64,000 nt of DNA from Tomocerus qinae (GCA_020055645.1 CM034546.1:127245875-127309874); one strand, 5' to 3'. Positions 35,713-55,156 are shown, numbered from the stretch's first letter. Program-made: numbers and translations. The notes: generated by a model from the letters alone, not told the origin.

Positions 35713-36546
35713 ATTATAGGAAAAAACAAGTGAGGAGAGTCAGGTTAGGTAGCAAAAACAATTATAGGTTCGGTCGAAATGTTCAAAGGAGAAGGAGACG
35801 GGCTTTATCATTATATATTCACTAGTGAACCCAGCTAAGGGGGCAAATCTAGCACTCAAGAGAAATTCAGCAGGCCACCCATCACAGTAATAAAAACAAT
35901 TTCGAAAACATCCCATTAGGTTGTTAACTTTGTAAATACAATGTACATTTAAATTAATACACCTTTATTTTCCCATTTATTAGCTGCAGCCCCAACTTCC
36001 TGATAAAAAGGAATTTCCTAAACCAAAATAATAACTGTAGATCGTAGCATCAAATACAGGGAACAATGAAAGACTATTTCCGAAAAAACTCCCACAAAGT
36101 TACCAAAACTTTTAAAATCGAAAAAATAAGATTCCCTCTAGGATTTTGGAAAAACGTTCAAATCCCATGAGTACAACTTACGAATAAATATTTTTAAAGA
36201 ATAGTTAATTACCCAGTGCTGTTATTTAATTCTACAAAATGATATCCCAACTGGCACAAAGGAATTAAGAGGGTAGTAAAAAGTAAACCTAGCTCTATTA
36301 AAAAATGTTGAATAAGTTTTTCGATATTACAGCAGAACCAATTTGGGTTAGAAGTTTTGAAATGCTATTTAATACGCACAATACGATCATTACGAAATGT
36401 TCCCTTTCGCTAATCATTTCCATTCGATCCCCAGTCACCATTCAACCTTCTTATGTAAACTATTAGATGTTATAACAATCATATGAAACGACTTATTTCA
36501 TTGGTTTAGAGAAATTGGGCTTGCGCATTTTACTTTTTTTGCTATT
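35713..36546. other. intergenic, no gene seen
   Basis: No open frame in splice context; no repeat recognised. Confidence 0.4.
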
Positions 36547-36671
36547 AAGGAGCCTGCATATATTCCGTGTGCAGTTGATGGGAGGAGGGGATACCCAAAA
36601 GTGTTGCAGTCAGCATTTGCGTTACACATGTGAGAGGGGGTTTTGCTTTACGTAATATATGCAGGTTCCCT
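36547..36671. mobile_element. short MITE of about 125 bp
   Basis: Left end AAGGAGCCTGCATATATTCC pairs with right end GTAATATATGCAGGTTCCCT with few mismatches. The interior is G-rich (GGGAGGAGGGG, GAGAGGGGG). No duplication was identified. A (TA)n run follows at about 36695-36722. Confidence 0.6.
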
Positions 36672-37567
36672 AGGTTCTCCCTACCACACGTACATACATA
36701 TATATATATATATAAATATATATAGACAGGTAAATTTATCAAGTCTGCGATTATATATAGAGATTTTAAAGATTAAAAATGACAAGTAACTGCCGTTCCC
36801 TATGCATAAATTAAAACTATTGGATTCCAATAGTCGCTTAAGAGAATTTAGCTGGCTGTTTACGCTTTTGTTTTATTATGTCAAAGCTATTGCTAAAGTA
36901 TTCAATAATACAATTATTATTCAGCACAAACGAAACATATACCTTATTGCCTGCTTTGGAATATGAACATGTAGATACCTAACTTTTAAACATGAGGTCA
37001 TAGAGTTTGGAATATTGATTGACCCATTTACGGTTTTTGGAGTTTGATAATTTTTAACAGGATTGCCACAAATGGACCTTATATTATTTCTAACTTTTTT
37101 ATCTGTCCCTGATATCTTTGGCCCATGGACCGGGAGAGTTTTTACATTTTTGCTTTACAAGTGTATCTTTTGACTTTTATAGATGAGCATTTGGTTGGTG
37201 TATGTCTATCCCTCAAACAATTCAATGCAAAAACGAAGCATAAAAAAGTAAAAACATCAGAGTATTAGAATCTAAGAAAGATTATTGCTCTTGATACAGC
37301 GTTTAGATAATTAAAACCTTCTTCCTTCTTTTACCATAATACTTTGTCCAACCTTATTTCTCTAGCCTTTTATAGTTTATCACTAATTTTATTGTGCTTA
37401 CTATTTTCTTATTTCTGAAGCTATATAAAAATAGATGTAAGCAGAACAGATAATAGTAAAACCTGCCTAGCTATTGTCATCTTGATCAAAGATTCATTTC
37501 GAAGATTAGATTTTTATTTTATTAGATTTGGGTTATGATTGTACTATTCTAGGTTAAGATGTAAACA
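36672..37567. other. intergenic, no gene seen
   Basis: AT-rich; dinucleotide run at about 36695-36722; no exon found on either strand. Confidence 0.4.
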
Positions 37568-37719
37568 AGCACATATCCAGAGGGCCCCCAGAAAAATACG
37601 ATTTTTTCGTAAAAAAGGTTAAAAATTCAAAAACTTTTCGCACTTCGCGCGAATATGTCTTCATTTTACCAACATATTTTGGTGCCCCCCCCCCTTGGTC
37701 AAATTCCTGGATACGTGCT
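37568..37719. mobile_element. MITE-like element with AGCACNTATCCAG ends
   Basis: Starts AGCACATATCCAGAGGGCCCC and ends CAAATTCCTGGATACGTGCT, giving a 13-bp terminal inverted repeat with one mismatch next to a C10 homopolymer. Interior contains CACTTCGCGCGAATA, related to the repeat at 8840-9065. Non-coding. Confidence 0.6.
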
Positions 37720-38701
37720 GGTATTTGGTATGTAAGGTTAGTTACATTAAATTAGAATGTGGATAATTGGCTTTGACACTTTGACTGATAAACTACTGAC
37801 GCAAGAATATAAATACAATTGTGCATAAATGCAACTAATATCTAATTTTAATTTTACCTTTAGTACGGCACAAGTTTTTAAAAGCACATCCCTGGCTGAT
37901 TATGTTCATTGCTGCCTGTTATTTTATATTGATTCATATCATGACATAAATGCAATGCATTGTAAGTACAACACAAATAATATTTTCTCGCTGAGATTTG
38001 AAGCTAGGGTTTTAACATTTTCTGCTTTGCTTTGTATCCTTATTATATGGCTTTATAATTGCTAATGAATGTTAAAGGTCCTTCTTTGTTTGAATGTAGG
38101 AAAGCTCATTATATTTGAAGCGGAAAACCGCTTAAGGCAAATCCAATGCACTCTCTGAACGTTTAGTAAATCTATTCATACAGCAGATTTAATATCATTA
38201 CACAGGTAATTTACTATGAAATCTGGACAAAAGGCCTATGCATGATGCCTTAAATATTTATAATGTCTCGTATTAATAAGCTACATTGAGATTGTGGCAT
38301 GATTATTGAATTAAAAAGGTTACTCCCTAATGAACTAAAAATACCAATGTCCACAAGGTCTCATTAGGACGGTATTGTCAGTCACGAAACATTAAACCCT
38401 GCATTGTATATTTTAATTAAACCCTCCATGGTCTTCCATATGTCTATTTCTATCTCCCATAAACGTCTGTTTTTACAAGTTGAAGTGTTTAATGATTAAT
38501 GAATTAAATACCGAATCATGACAATCAAATATTTAAAAACTACGTTTTCAAATATATATATTCTATTAATAGCATTTATAAATATTTACTTGAATTATTA
38601 CCGTAATTTTCCATAAATATCAGACACAACTAGATTTACATAAGTGACCGCTACAGAAATTTTTTTAAAGGTTTTTAGCAACAAATTCTAAAGATATTGC
38701 A
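37720..38701. other. intergenic, upstream of the EGF/DOMON gene
   Basis: No exon or repeat recognised; contains the promoter side of the gene starting at 38702, without a recognisable element. Confidence 0.4.
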
Positions 38702-41083
38702 ATGTTTTATTACTTATTATTTTTGTGCACCATTCTGTTCACTCCTTATGTTTGGTCTCACGTTGCACTGAGTTTTCCTCAAGCAAGAAAAATAGATTTG
38801 GATTCTCTAACCAACACTAATGCAAGAACTCCATGTGGAATGCCTAGAGGTTGGATAAATTCTTCAGAATTTTAAATATGCTTTTCTGAATCCAGAAATT
38901 TATATTAATATGTTAATATATTAATGTAGGTTGGATAAGAACTTCAATTCCTACGGGGATGTATATGAACTTTACGTGGAATATGGCTTATCCACATCAA
39001 GTAAATTATTAATATATGATACAACTAATTGAACTAATAAAATATTTTCACCACTATGATAAATATATATTTATATTTCAAATTAAAATGTATACTAATC
39101 TAAGGTAATTTAATATTGTGGTTTAGGGTGGATACAGAATCGAGCTCTTGGATGGAAACTATAATTGGTTGACTAATCTTACGGAATTAAAACCAGGGCA
39201 AGGATTCGTAGTTGGAAACCCAACGTAAAAAACTGAAACCTTAAAATTTCAAGTTAAAATTAAATATTCTGTTATATTAAGTAGGAACTTTTTTAGGCTA
39301 GAATAAATAATAATTGCATGTTGACGATGATGATGCGAGGTTTTAATTTGTTTTGACTCAGGGCACAGTGGCACGTAGTAAAAGTCCCTGAAAAGACTTG
39401 TACACAATGCGTTGTCCGCCTTGTTAGACAAGCAAAGGAATTCGGGGAGACGATGGAATATAATTCTTGCTCCGATGTGGATATCGTTGACAGGAAATTA
39501 TTCAAGAACAAATGCTATGGCCATGGAATTCCTTATGGGAATCTCTGCTTTTGCTACAGAGGTGTGATTTGTATTAATTTAATTTCCATTCAATATGATA
39601 ATATCTTTTAAATATTTAATATAGGCTATTCGGGTCCTCTTTGTCAGTACAAAGAAGAATGTGATTCGGATATTGACTGCAGTGGCCGCGGAAGATGTGT
39701 CCGTATAGGAGGAACAAATCAACCATCACGTCAATGTTTTTGTGCTCCAGGTTTTCATGGTGAGAAGTGCTTATTGGCAAATACAGCAGTACTTCCATCC
39801 CATTACAATCTTAACCTTGCTTTGTACAAACGACACAACTTGAATGACAAAGTGGTACTTCATTACAGGGTCAGAGCATTCAGAATACCTTTTTATAATT
39901 TTTAAATGTTAGTTATATAGATTTTGGATGGTTTATCAAGATTGAAAATCCAAACTTGCCTACTTTTCAATTAAAAGTGAAAAATTAAAATTCTTTGATT
40001 TTTTATCCTAATGTCGAATATTTAGTAGCATTTGAAAATAAAAATTTTGAGTATTTTTAGTCGAGTAACTGCGTAAAAGAAAAAGAAGTGTCATATGTAA
40101 ATGCACCTTAATCAATTGATACCTCTTTTACAGATGCTACATTCGTTATCAGAAATTGAATTTGTTTTGGAGATTCACGGAACGTCATTTGGAGCATTGG
40201 GAATGCGACCAAATTATTTTAATGAGTCCTGCAAACTTTGGCCACCAATTGACGAATATGTAACAGCATCTATGTAAGATTACCAAAAATCTAATTTATT
40301 ATATTGTCGGAATATTAAGATTTTATGCGTTTGTTTTTCAGGTCTAACCCAAAAGACTCAATCCTGAGTAACAATTGGTATGGAATTAACGACTTGTACT
40401 CAGACGCTAACCAAAACCACTCTTTGGATTTTAATCAGCATCCTACTACACGATTTTTCCATTTGAACATAGCAAAAGTCAATACCCAAAAGATACTCCG
40501 CCCTTCTGAGGTAATTGTGAAAACACAATTGTAGTTTTAATAAATGTTTAATCTTTAATTTCAAGGCAGTTAGTTCAATGCAGCATTTATGACAAAACAG
40601 CGTTTACATGAATAACTTGGTTATCGTAATAATTTGATAATTTTATGTTGACAGTATGCACCTTTGATGGGACACTTCTCCGGGATGGACTGTACAGATG
40701 TTACAATCGGAGCTGCTCATGGAATATTCTCCCGGATACGCGACTACTACACAAGGGAAATGGCTACACCTAAACTAGATGAAGATTGGGGCGGCTGGGA
40801 TGACATTACATCGGCAACTGGATGGGAAATGAATGGAAAGACAACTTTGATATTTCGGAGAAAGATGTGGCCAGTAGATCTCACGGATCATCCAATCTCC
40901 GGAGATATGCACGTCATATGGGCCAGGGGACAAGAAACGGGGGCTTATGTTCATGCAGTTCCCTCTGGACTCGAAGCTCCGGCAGGAACTCCATCAAATA
41001 TGCATTTCTACACCACTGATGAAATAAAATATCATGGTCATGGAATGCAAAGAGGAACTACTGTCATCAACTTCTCTGTATAA
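38702..41083 (+). CDS. secreted histidine-brace (BIM1/X325-like) + EGF-like + DOMON protein (499 residues, eight exons)
   Basis: Exons: 38702-38849, 38930-39000, 39127-39224, 39362-39561, 39625-39869, 40134-40273, 40342-40510 and 40655-41083; every junction is GT-AG and in phase. Residues 1-19 are a signal peptide whose expected cleavage leaves His20 as mature N terminus (HVALSFPQAR). Residues 20-150 resemble the copper histidine-brace fold of LPMO-like X325/BIM1 proteins: N-terminal His, PCG at 44-46, AYPHQGGY with His72 as second ligand, a C-x2-C pair and the closing NSCSDV with Asp144 as a candidate third ligand. Two EGF-like modules follow (about 160-235, GYSGPLC and GFHGEKC), then a DOMON domain ending in HGHGMQRG. 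The likely role is an extracellular copper or haem redox protein; substrate unknown. Ligand assignments are inferred from pattern, not from an alignment. Confidence 0.85.
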
Positions 41084-41644
41084 AAATATTTAACTATCTA
41101 TTTATAATTATTTAAGCATGTCACTTAGTATTCACTTTTTTAAAATAAAAAACTGTTATAATTTCTAATGATTATATACATATATTATGCAATTTTATGT
41201 GTAATGTAATGTAATAATCTATATTGCATTGTGTCGTGTAATCATGGCATGCCTTGGGCAGCACTGTATCTAAATTAATAAAATTCTCATTACTGAAATT
41301 AAGCTTATATGGTCCTTCCTTTCCATCAAGTCAGACGACAGTCTTCCATTCGCGGAATCAATATTTCCAGTTGCCGCTATTTACCAATAAATGATATACA
41401 TTATAAATTATATTATTCAAGTACAGCCCTAGAAAAACCATATAAAATATATAGAAAGTAGTACCTATAATATATTATAATAACAAATTTCTACTAGAAA
41501 AACAGATTGAATTGAAGGAATATGCAAAAATATACGGCTACATTTGTACATTTATTGTTTTTATCCGTAATAGTCATATTATGAAGTAAGAAATCTAATT
41601 TACTGACAAGATTTATCAATGAAGTATAGTGTCTGGAAAACATA
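41084..41644. other. convergent intergenic region
   Basis: 3' flanks of the EGF/DOMON gene (AATAAA at 41145) and of the minus-strand zinc-finger gene. No other feature. Confidence 0.5.
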
Positions 41645-48031
<6,387 letters not shown>

Positions 48032-48664
48032 TTTATACAGTTGACAATATTAAGTGAAATATTTATATTTATCACTAAAAAAGGCGACTGCTGACGCTGG
48101 CTGCTACTGGCCAGTGGCCACTGATTGATTACTTACTTCATAAGAATTCACTTTGGTAGACAATTTATTAGTCAGATTTAGAATATTCAGCATTTCCCGC
48201 AGCAGCTTGCACAGCACAAAAACTCAGTTTACAGCACATCTTCAGCCTTCCCTTAGCTATATAGCAAAGCCCATTGTATGTATGTATAGCCTTTTTGGCA
48301 CAGACAGTTTGACACCCGATGATACAATGACGCGACTTGACGGCTATTGACTATGACCCTAATCTGAATACGTACTTCGAATAAAATATTACACAGGCAA
48401 CAACTGATTAGTACTCCTAATAATACTTCGCAAGATGTTTGGTCGAATTTGGTACCTGGTACAAGGAATTAAATTTTTTATAATAAAATGTACAAGGTTA
48501 TATGTCATCACAATTAATGTAGGTCATTAATACGGTGGACGGTGAAAGTTGTCATTAATATGTAATCAATTGTTTAGCCTATAGTTTATGCACAATTTGA
48601 TTTTGTTTAGCTTATATAGAATGGTACTCATTACTTGATATAATTCCATTTCTGAATATATAAA
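48032..48664. promoter_or_regulatory. divergent intergenic region between zinc-finger and TPR-SET genes
   Basis: This 633-bp interval separates two start codons on opposite strands and must contain both promoters. No TATA box or initiator can be assigned with confidence. CAGCAGCTTGCACAGCAC-type words at 48198-48225 are a local departure from the AT-rich background. Confidence 0.35.
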
Positions 48665-50707
48665 ATGAAGCAAAGGCCAGATTATGTACTTAATCTATGG
48701 AAGCTTTTTATTATTGCATATTATTTGTTGCTCCAGAATGAAGAAGCCTTCACTGAAAATCTGCAATGGGAAGAAAATATCTCTACACATAATATAATAT
48801 CAATGTCTTGTCTTTACAGGTCAGAAAATATTTCCCAAAAACTATCGCGTAAATTTTAACCCGTTTCATAATATTGAAATAAATATTCCTTCATGTGCTA
48901 TTCAAATAATTATTTCAATAGGAATTATTAGGTAAATATACATATAATTAAGGCTAATTTTAATTATTATGGTCACTAATAACAGATGTCAGAAAATGGA
49001 TAACAAATTCCAGGATTACATGAAGCAAGGGAGTAAATTATTTCTGAATAATGTTCACGATGCTCTAGCTTACTATGTAGAGGCAGCAAATCTATCACCA
49101 AAAAATGTGGACATTGTAGAGAATCTTGCAGAATGCTACTCAAAACTGGGATACCATTATAGAGCACTTGATGAAGCTAATTATATGCTTAAAATACTGC
49201 CTTTGTATTGTTTTCAAGGAGTCTATTACAAAGCTAAAGCTTTATTAGGACTTCAGCGCTACAATGAAGCAATTCGATTTGTGACTACCCAAATGTCAAT
49301 TAAAGAAGAATTAAAAAAGTCAAGAGATTTAAATAACTTGCTAGTAAAACTCGTACATTTAGAATATCAGCAACGAACTGGGCATTATGACATCCTGAGA
49401 CTGTTCAAGAATGACTGGCTAAACGAAGACTACGCTGATTACATCGGACCGGTGAAAATTACGAATATTCCAGGAAAAGGCCGGGGAATGATGGCAACGG
49501 CTGATATTCATGTAGGACAATTGCTTTTTGTGCACAAAGCGTTTTCTATCGTCTACCAAAACGATTTAGACGATTCTCAGTGGTTTGGTCATAACGAATT
49601 GGTGGAAGCAATTGCAACGAAATTGAAAGTTGAGCCAGAGTACACTGATAGGTTTCACAAAATATACGCTGGACCACATTCACCATGTTTGAAGGATGTT
49701 ATTGGAAATCAATCTGTAGATAATCGACGAATAAATGATGTTTGTTCCTATACGACAATCATTGCTATTATGTATCCCACAGCCAATACCCATGGGATTA
49801 AAAGAAGAGGACTGTGGGATCTGGCAACCTACATTAATCATAATGGATTTGACAGCAACTCTTTCTGGGATATTTTTAGGGATATAATGGTCCTTAGGGC
49901 TGTTAAAAATATAAAGAACGGAGAAGAGATAACTGTCACTTACTTTGACCCTGCGGAAATGGGTACTACTTTTGAAGAAAGGGAACACGAATACAAACTT
50001 CACGGCTTTGAATGTTCATGTTCTCTTTGCCAGGCAGACAGAAATGATACAACGGAAGTTAGACAGAAGAGAAATCGGATCCTAGCACAATTTAAAACAA
50101 AAGGTACGTACAATTATTTTTCATACATTGAGAGAATTGTCTTTAAACTTTTAGCTAGGTACTATTGTAACGGCTTTCAGTCAGATGATGTTATGAACCA
50201 ATATATCTGATTCAAAAGCCCTCTTGAAGTAAATTCAGTGAATAACGATTGTGGTGTTTATTTTTGGGGGAAGCCAATCAAATAATAATAAATAATATTA
50301 CTTTAAATTCTTCTTTAGGATTTTCTACAAATGATATGGAAGTTCTTGTTGAACAATTGGAGAGGCTTCGACCAAATAATCCGGAACTTAATGCTTACAT
50401 TCTTTCACCCTTAAAACATATTGCTGAAAATTTCTACTCCAAAAGACAATACAACAAGGCAGTCGAGACAATGAAGAAAGCTCACAACATTGCCAAAAAT
50501 TCGCCCATGGCCACAACTGCCGTGGAATGCTCTTTAACGGTTCTCAACTCATACATCGCTATGGGAAATCGTGAGAAGATACTCCAATGGATACACATTG
50601 TAAAACAAGATTTATTCATTGCTTATGGATCTGTTGACATTTACAAAGTTATTGAAAGCTTTACCTATACATTAGAGTCATTGAAAAACATAAATATAAA
50701 ATTTTAA
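48665..50707 (+). CDS. TPR-SET domain protein with signal-peptide exon, copy A (553 residues, three exons)
   Basis: Exons 48665-48819, 48986-50103 and 50319-50707, in phase. Exon 1 encodes a basic N terminus and hydrophobic core (LWKLFIIAYYLLLQ) as in a signal peptide or anchor. Exon 2 has TPR helices (residues about 60-160, with YYVEAANLSP and GYHYRALDEA), then a SET domain from about residue 204: PGKGRGMMA, a modified NHS-type motif YINHNGFDSN (335-343), GEEITVTYFDP with the likely active-site Tyr, and a post-SET CSCSLC (395-400). Exon 3 adds a C-terminal TPR-like helical domain (about 130 residues). The order resembles SMYD-type methyltransferases, but no MYND finger is present, and the Cys of NHSC that ligates zinc is missing. 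Methyltransferase activity is possible but unproven. The tandem paralogue begins 680 bp downstream. Confidence 0.8.
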
Positions 50708-51386
50708 TTGTAAAATAGTAATTTTTTCTGATAAACAATTCTTTAATTGTACCTGGAAAATCAGATAAATTAAAATAGATGCCTCAAATGTGACTTTAAA
50801 AATAAGATACATAAATATTGTAAGAGGTAAATGGGCAAGTATAAATGATTCAGAGTAAGAGCTTAGAATTAGAATAGTTGAGAATAGTCTCCTGGTCAGA
50901 TTCGGAATGAATCTAATTTGATGGATGTTTTAGTATACATGATTTGTGTCTGTGTGTTTTGTGTGGGTGGATTTAGGATAGTACACAGGTAAGATATAGA
51001 TTAAGATGTGTATAGTAATTAGGGATAGATATAAGGAATATATAGGTAGGTAGATGAGCATATGGCGGCATGCAGATAAGTTTAGGATAAGGAAATGAGA
51101 ATGTGATAAGCTGCAGAGACATGGGCATATGGCTGCTACAATATGAAAGTGCTATGACATTGCGTTTAAACTTTAAAAGAGGAAATGTCATTCTTTCACA
51201 CATTTACATATTTAGACCAAGTGTTGGTAGCCTATAGAAGGTAATACAGTATGTAGGTCATTACGGCGAAAGTTTTTCATTCATACAAGATCAATTGTTT
51301 GATATTTGGTTCATTAACAAATACCATATACCTAAAACATTTTTGCTGCGTGTTCTAGAAAAGCATTTAATTTTTAAACACTTGCA
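50708..51386. other. spacer between tandem TPR-SET genes
   Basis: Contains the promoter of copy B; no repeat or exon recognised. Confidence 0.45.
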
Positions 51387-53652
51387 ATGCTGAAGAGACC
51401 AGAATTGAGTCTGTTTACAGCATTCAAATTATCGGAACTTTTAGTTCTATCGTTTTATTTTTTGATTCTTAATGACGGGTTTGTATCCGGAAATCACCAT
51501 TTGGAACCAGAGGTTAACTTTCGAAATGTACCTTGTCGTTACAGGTTAGAAAATAAATAAGAATAATATGGTTGAATAAGGTAATAAATATTCAGATACT
51601 TAAAAAAATTATAAAAACTAAAAAAATGCTTATAAAAATGCAAAATTTCCAAAATAAATGGCGATTTGGTGTAATAAAAATGCATAATAATGGAAATAAT
51701 TGTATAAAAAATTATTAATTTCATAAATTGTAGATGTCCGAAAATGGAGGATTCTCAAGATTTTGTTGTGACGGAAGGATATAAACTTTTTACAGATAAA
51801 AGTATTCACTATGCTATAGCTTACTACATAGAAGCTATAAACCTTACACCAGAAAACGTAGACATATTAGAGAACCTCGCAGATTGTTACTCAAAACTGG
51901 GATACCATTATAGAGCACTTGATGAAGCTAATTTGATTCTTGAATACGAGCCTCCGCATTGTTTTCAAGGGGTCTATTATACAGCTAAAGCTTTACTAGG
52001 ACTTCAGCGCTATCAAGATGCAATTCGATTTGTGTCTACTCAAATGTCAATTAATGAAGAATTGAAAAAGTCAAGAGATTTAAATATTTTGTTAACGAAA
52101 CTTGTAAAATTGGAATATCAACAACGAACTGGCGATTATGACTTTCTGAGATTGTACAAGAACGACTGGCTAAACGAAGATTATGCTGATTACATCGGGC
52201 CGGTTGAAATAGCGGATATTCCGGGAAAAAACCGGGGATTAATTGCTACAGTTGATATTCACGCTGGGCAATTGCTCCTTGTAAACAAAGCTTTTGCTAT
52301 TGTATACCAAGAAGTTTTGGAAAATTCCAAATTGTTTGGATATCTAGACTTAGTGGAATCTGTCGCCATTAAATTGGAAGTGGAGCCGGAGCATGCTGAT
52401 TGGTTTTACAAATCTTACGCTGGACCCGAAATGTCATATTTGACAAATAGCGTAGGAAATAACTCTGTTGATTACCAACGAATACGAGGAGTTTGTTCCT
52501 ATACGAGTACAACAGGCAGTTTGTTCCACACAATTGATTCTAAGATTAAACGAAGAGGATTATGGATTCTTCCGTCTTATATTAATCATAATGGATTGGA
52601 CGCCAACTCCTTCTGGGAAATGTATGGAGATATAATGGTAGTCAGAGCCATTAAAAATATATCGAGGGGAGAAGAAATATCTGTATCATATGTTGACCTT
52701 GCGGATACTTTTGAAGACAGAGATCACAATTGTCAACTGCATGGCTTCGAATGTTCATGTTCACTTTGTCAGGCCGACAGAAATGATTCAATAGAAATTA
52801 GAGAGAAAAGAAACCGGATCCTTGCACAATTTAATAACAATTTAGGTATATAATTTTCAATGGTATTGATTGCAGTCAGTGTTTTATTTTCCTACAAATG
52901 GTATAAAATGACCTAGTAGTAAAATACCATGGATTATTACTATTACTCTTTCCTAAAAGGTAGTTCCAATTTACCTTTAGAGTTTAAAATGCTTTTTTAT
53001 GTACCCAAAATGAATCAAAACTCTTGAACTTAAATGCAATTTTACTGCAATAATTTAAAAATTTTGCTTTTTCTTGAATTTATTTTTAATTTTAGCCATT
53101 TTATACCATTTTAACCAGCCCCTGGACCATTTTAGCTACTACCATTATAACCATCAGCCAGTGGCTATAGTGAAACACTAATTGCAGTCTTAGTCTTATA
53201 ATTTCTTCTTGGACACATCAGTAACATATTTCGTGACATAACTTGTAATAATTTATTTGTTCGTTACAGTTCCTTCAAAAATGATTCAATCGTACGTGGA
53301 GCAACTAGAGAAATTGCGACCAAACCCAAAACTCAATGTGTACATTATTTCACCCCTTAAACTGCTTGCAAAATATTACTTTTTCAAAAAACAATATAAG
53401 AAGGCAGCAGATGCGATGATGAAAGCTCACAAGATAGCAAAACATTCACCGATGGCCAAGGCTGCAGTGGAATGTTCTATGGGAGTTCTCAACTGTTACA
53501 TCGCTATGGGAAATCACGACAAGATACTTCAATGGATTGAAATTGTAAAACAGGATTTAATCATTGCTTATGGATCTGTCGAAATTTACAAAGTGCTCGG
53601 ATTCTTTGCCTATATATTAAGGTCATTGATAAAAATGGGTATAAACTTTTAG
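51387..53652 (+). CDS. TPR-SET domain protein with signal-peptide exon, copy B (550 residues, three exons)
   Basis: Exons 51387-51544, 51734-52845 and 53270-53652 share intron positions and phases with copy A, and the proteins are strongly similar (for example CYSKLGYHYRALDEAN is identical in both). Exon 1 again gives a basic start and a hydrophobic core (LLVLSFYFLIL) and ends with PCRYR, joined to CPKM; copy A has SCLYR/CQKM at the same place. The SET region has PGKNRGLIA, INHNGLDANSFW, GEEISVSYVD and CSCSLC. Preservation of reading frame, of the hydrophobic first exon and of the Cys pair at the junction indicates that both copies are under selection. Cellular site would be the secretory pathway if the signal is real, which is unexpected for a SET protein. 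Confidence 0.8.
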
Positions 53653-54691
53653 CTTCAGTAACTCAAGGTACCAAACACAAAATGTAAATAAATTCAATTC
53701 GCCTACATTGGAAAACGAGAACAAGCGATCGTTTGTATCAATTCATTAATCTTATAGCTGACTGAATGGACATTTACATAATATGTAAATCAATTACAGT
53801 AACAATTAAGAATAAGTAAATTATAGCTGATCGGCGTAATAAGATAAATCTTAAGATTCAATACTCAACCTCTCAATTTGTTGATTCATAACATGACGAA
53901 CGGGTTGTCACAGAAATTCTGTTGGATATAGAGCAATAAATATATTTTTAAAACTAAATGTTTATTCCAAAATAAATGACGAATTTAGGTGGATAAAGGT
54001 CTTCCCATTTTCCAAATTATTTGTGCTACTGAAACTATTACCTAGCATTGTATAATACAATTGAATTATTTATATTGCAATTTCAGTAATGGATGTTTGA
54101 AAATGAACAGGAATTACCGTAATTATGTTATGTAGGAAGGAAAATAATTTTGTGACGCTTTTATTGTCTTTTTTCTCATAAAAATCATTTTAAGTATAAA
54201 CTGAAGCAAAAGGCTAGATAGGATATAAACCAAGGCAAGGCAAAGAAACCGAAAAAGGATACTTTAATATTTTTAGAATGCTTTCGATTTACAGATCTGA
54301 AATATGACCGCAAAAAGTTATATTTTCCTCTCACACAATAAGCTATTCTCAAATAAAGAAAAAATCCTATAGCGTGAGATCTGATATATACACTGTTAGG
54401 TTATTAGACTCATCGAGAACATCATCCAATATTCATAGTATACACGTATGTTTTGGTTTTCAGCCCTTTCTGTCTCTGAGAAACGACCGGAAGACCTTTC
54501 TACGACGCCAGTCAGTCTTCTTTGACACCCACTAAATAATCTGACTATTATTACTATAAAATGTAACTCCTATATTGAGTTGTGACCCTCATTTTCAATT
54601 GTATTTAGTGTAATAAGGAAAATTACCACCATAATTATTGATAGCGGTGAAAATATGAAACTAACTATGAAACTAACTATGAAACTAGAGC
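53653..54691. other. intergenic, no gene seen
   Basis: AT-rich. A 14-bp word (AACTATGAAACTAA) is repeated three times at about 54655-54686. No exon was supported. Confidence 0.4.
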
Positions 54692-55156
54692 TTAGCAAAT
54701 TTTATGAGAAAGCTTTGTTGACGATGTTGAAGGTTGTGATGATATTGACCCACATTGCGATGATGTATCTTCTACCTCTGTTTGTTGAAGGATAGGAGTC
54801 GTATTATAGGACCCGGGTAAATCACAAATAGACGCTCCATCAGAAATTGGCATGCATGGGTTATGCGTAGGAAGTTGGTCGACAGATGTCTGTGTATAAC
54901 AATTTATTAGTGGTATGGAATTAATTATATAGGTTTGATTATTCAGATAATTAGCCCAAATTGAAATTACTTACCAAACTAGTTTGTGAAAAGGTTAATT
55001 TTAAAAATGTAGTTTTTTTCCTCGTTTTTCGAGGTGAAGGTATGTCTTCCTCAGATGACGACGAAAAGTAAATCTGGCTTACCCTTTCTCCTTCACCAGG
55101 GTCTCCAGATGGTTTTTCTTCTGTCCCCAACATCGGTCTGGCCATATCGAAAGAAC
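54692..55156 (-). CDS. hypothetical Ser/Thr-rich protein, at least two exons
   Basis: Exon a is 54975-55156 (acceptor TTTTAAG, donor TTG/GTAAGT) and exon b is 54692-54889 (acceptor ACACAG); they join in phase 0 and end at a TAA. From the ATG at 55145 the protein would be 122 residues: an acidic serine cluster (SSSSEEDIPSPRK, a possible CK2 target), a basic patch KTRKKTTF, then Ser/Thr/Pro-rich sequence with SQCGSISSQPSTSS. The frame is open above the ATG to the acceptor, so a further 5' exon may exist. No domain or family is recognised; low complexity suggests a disordered protein or a fragment of a transposon-encoded protein. Confidence 0.45.
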
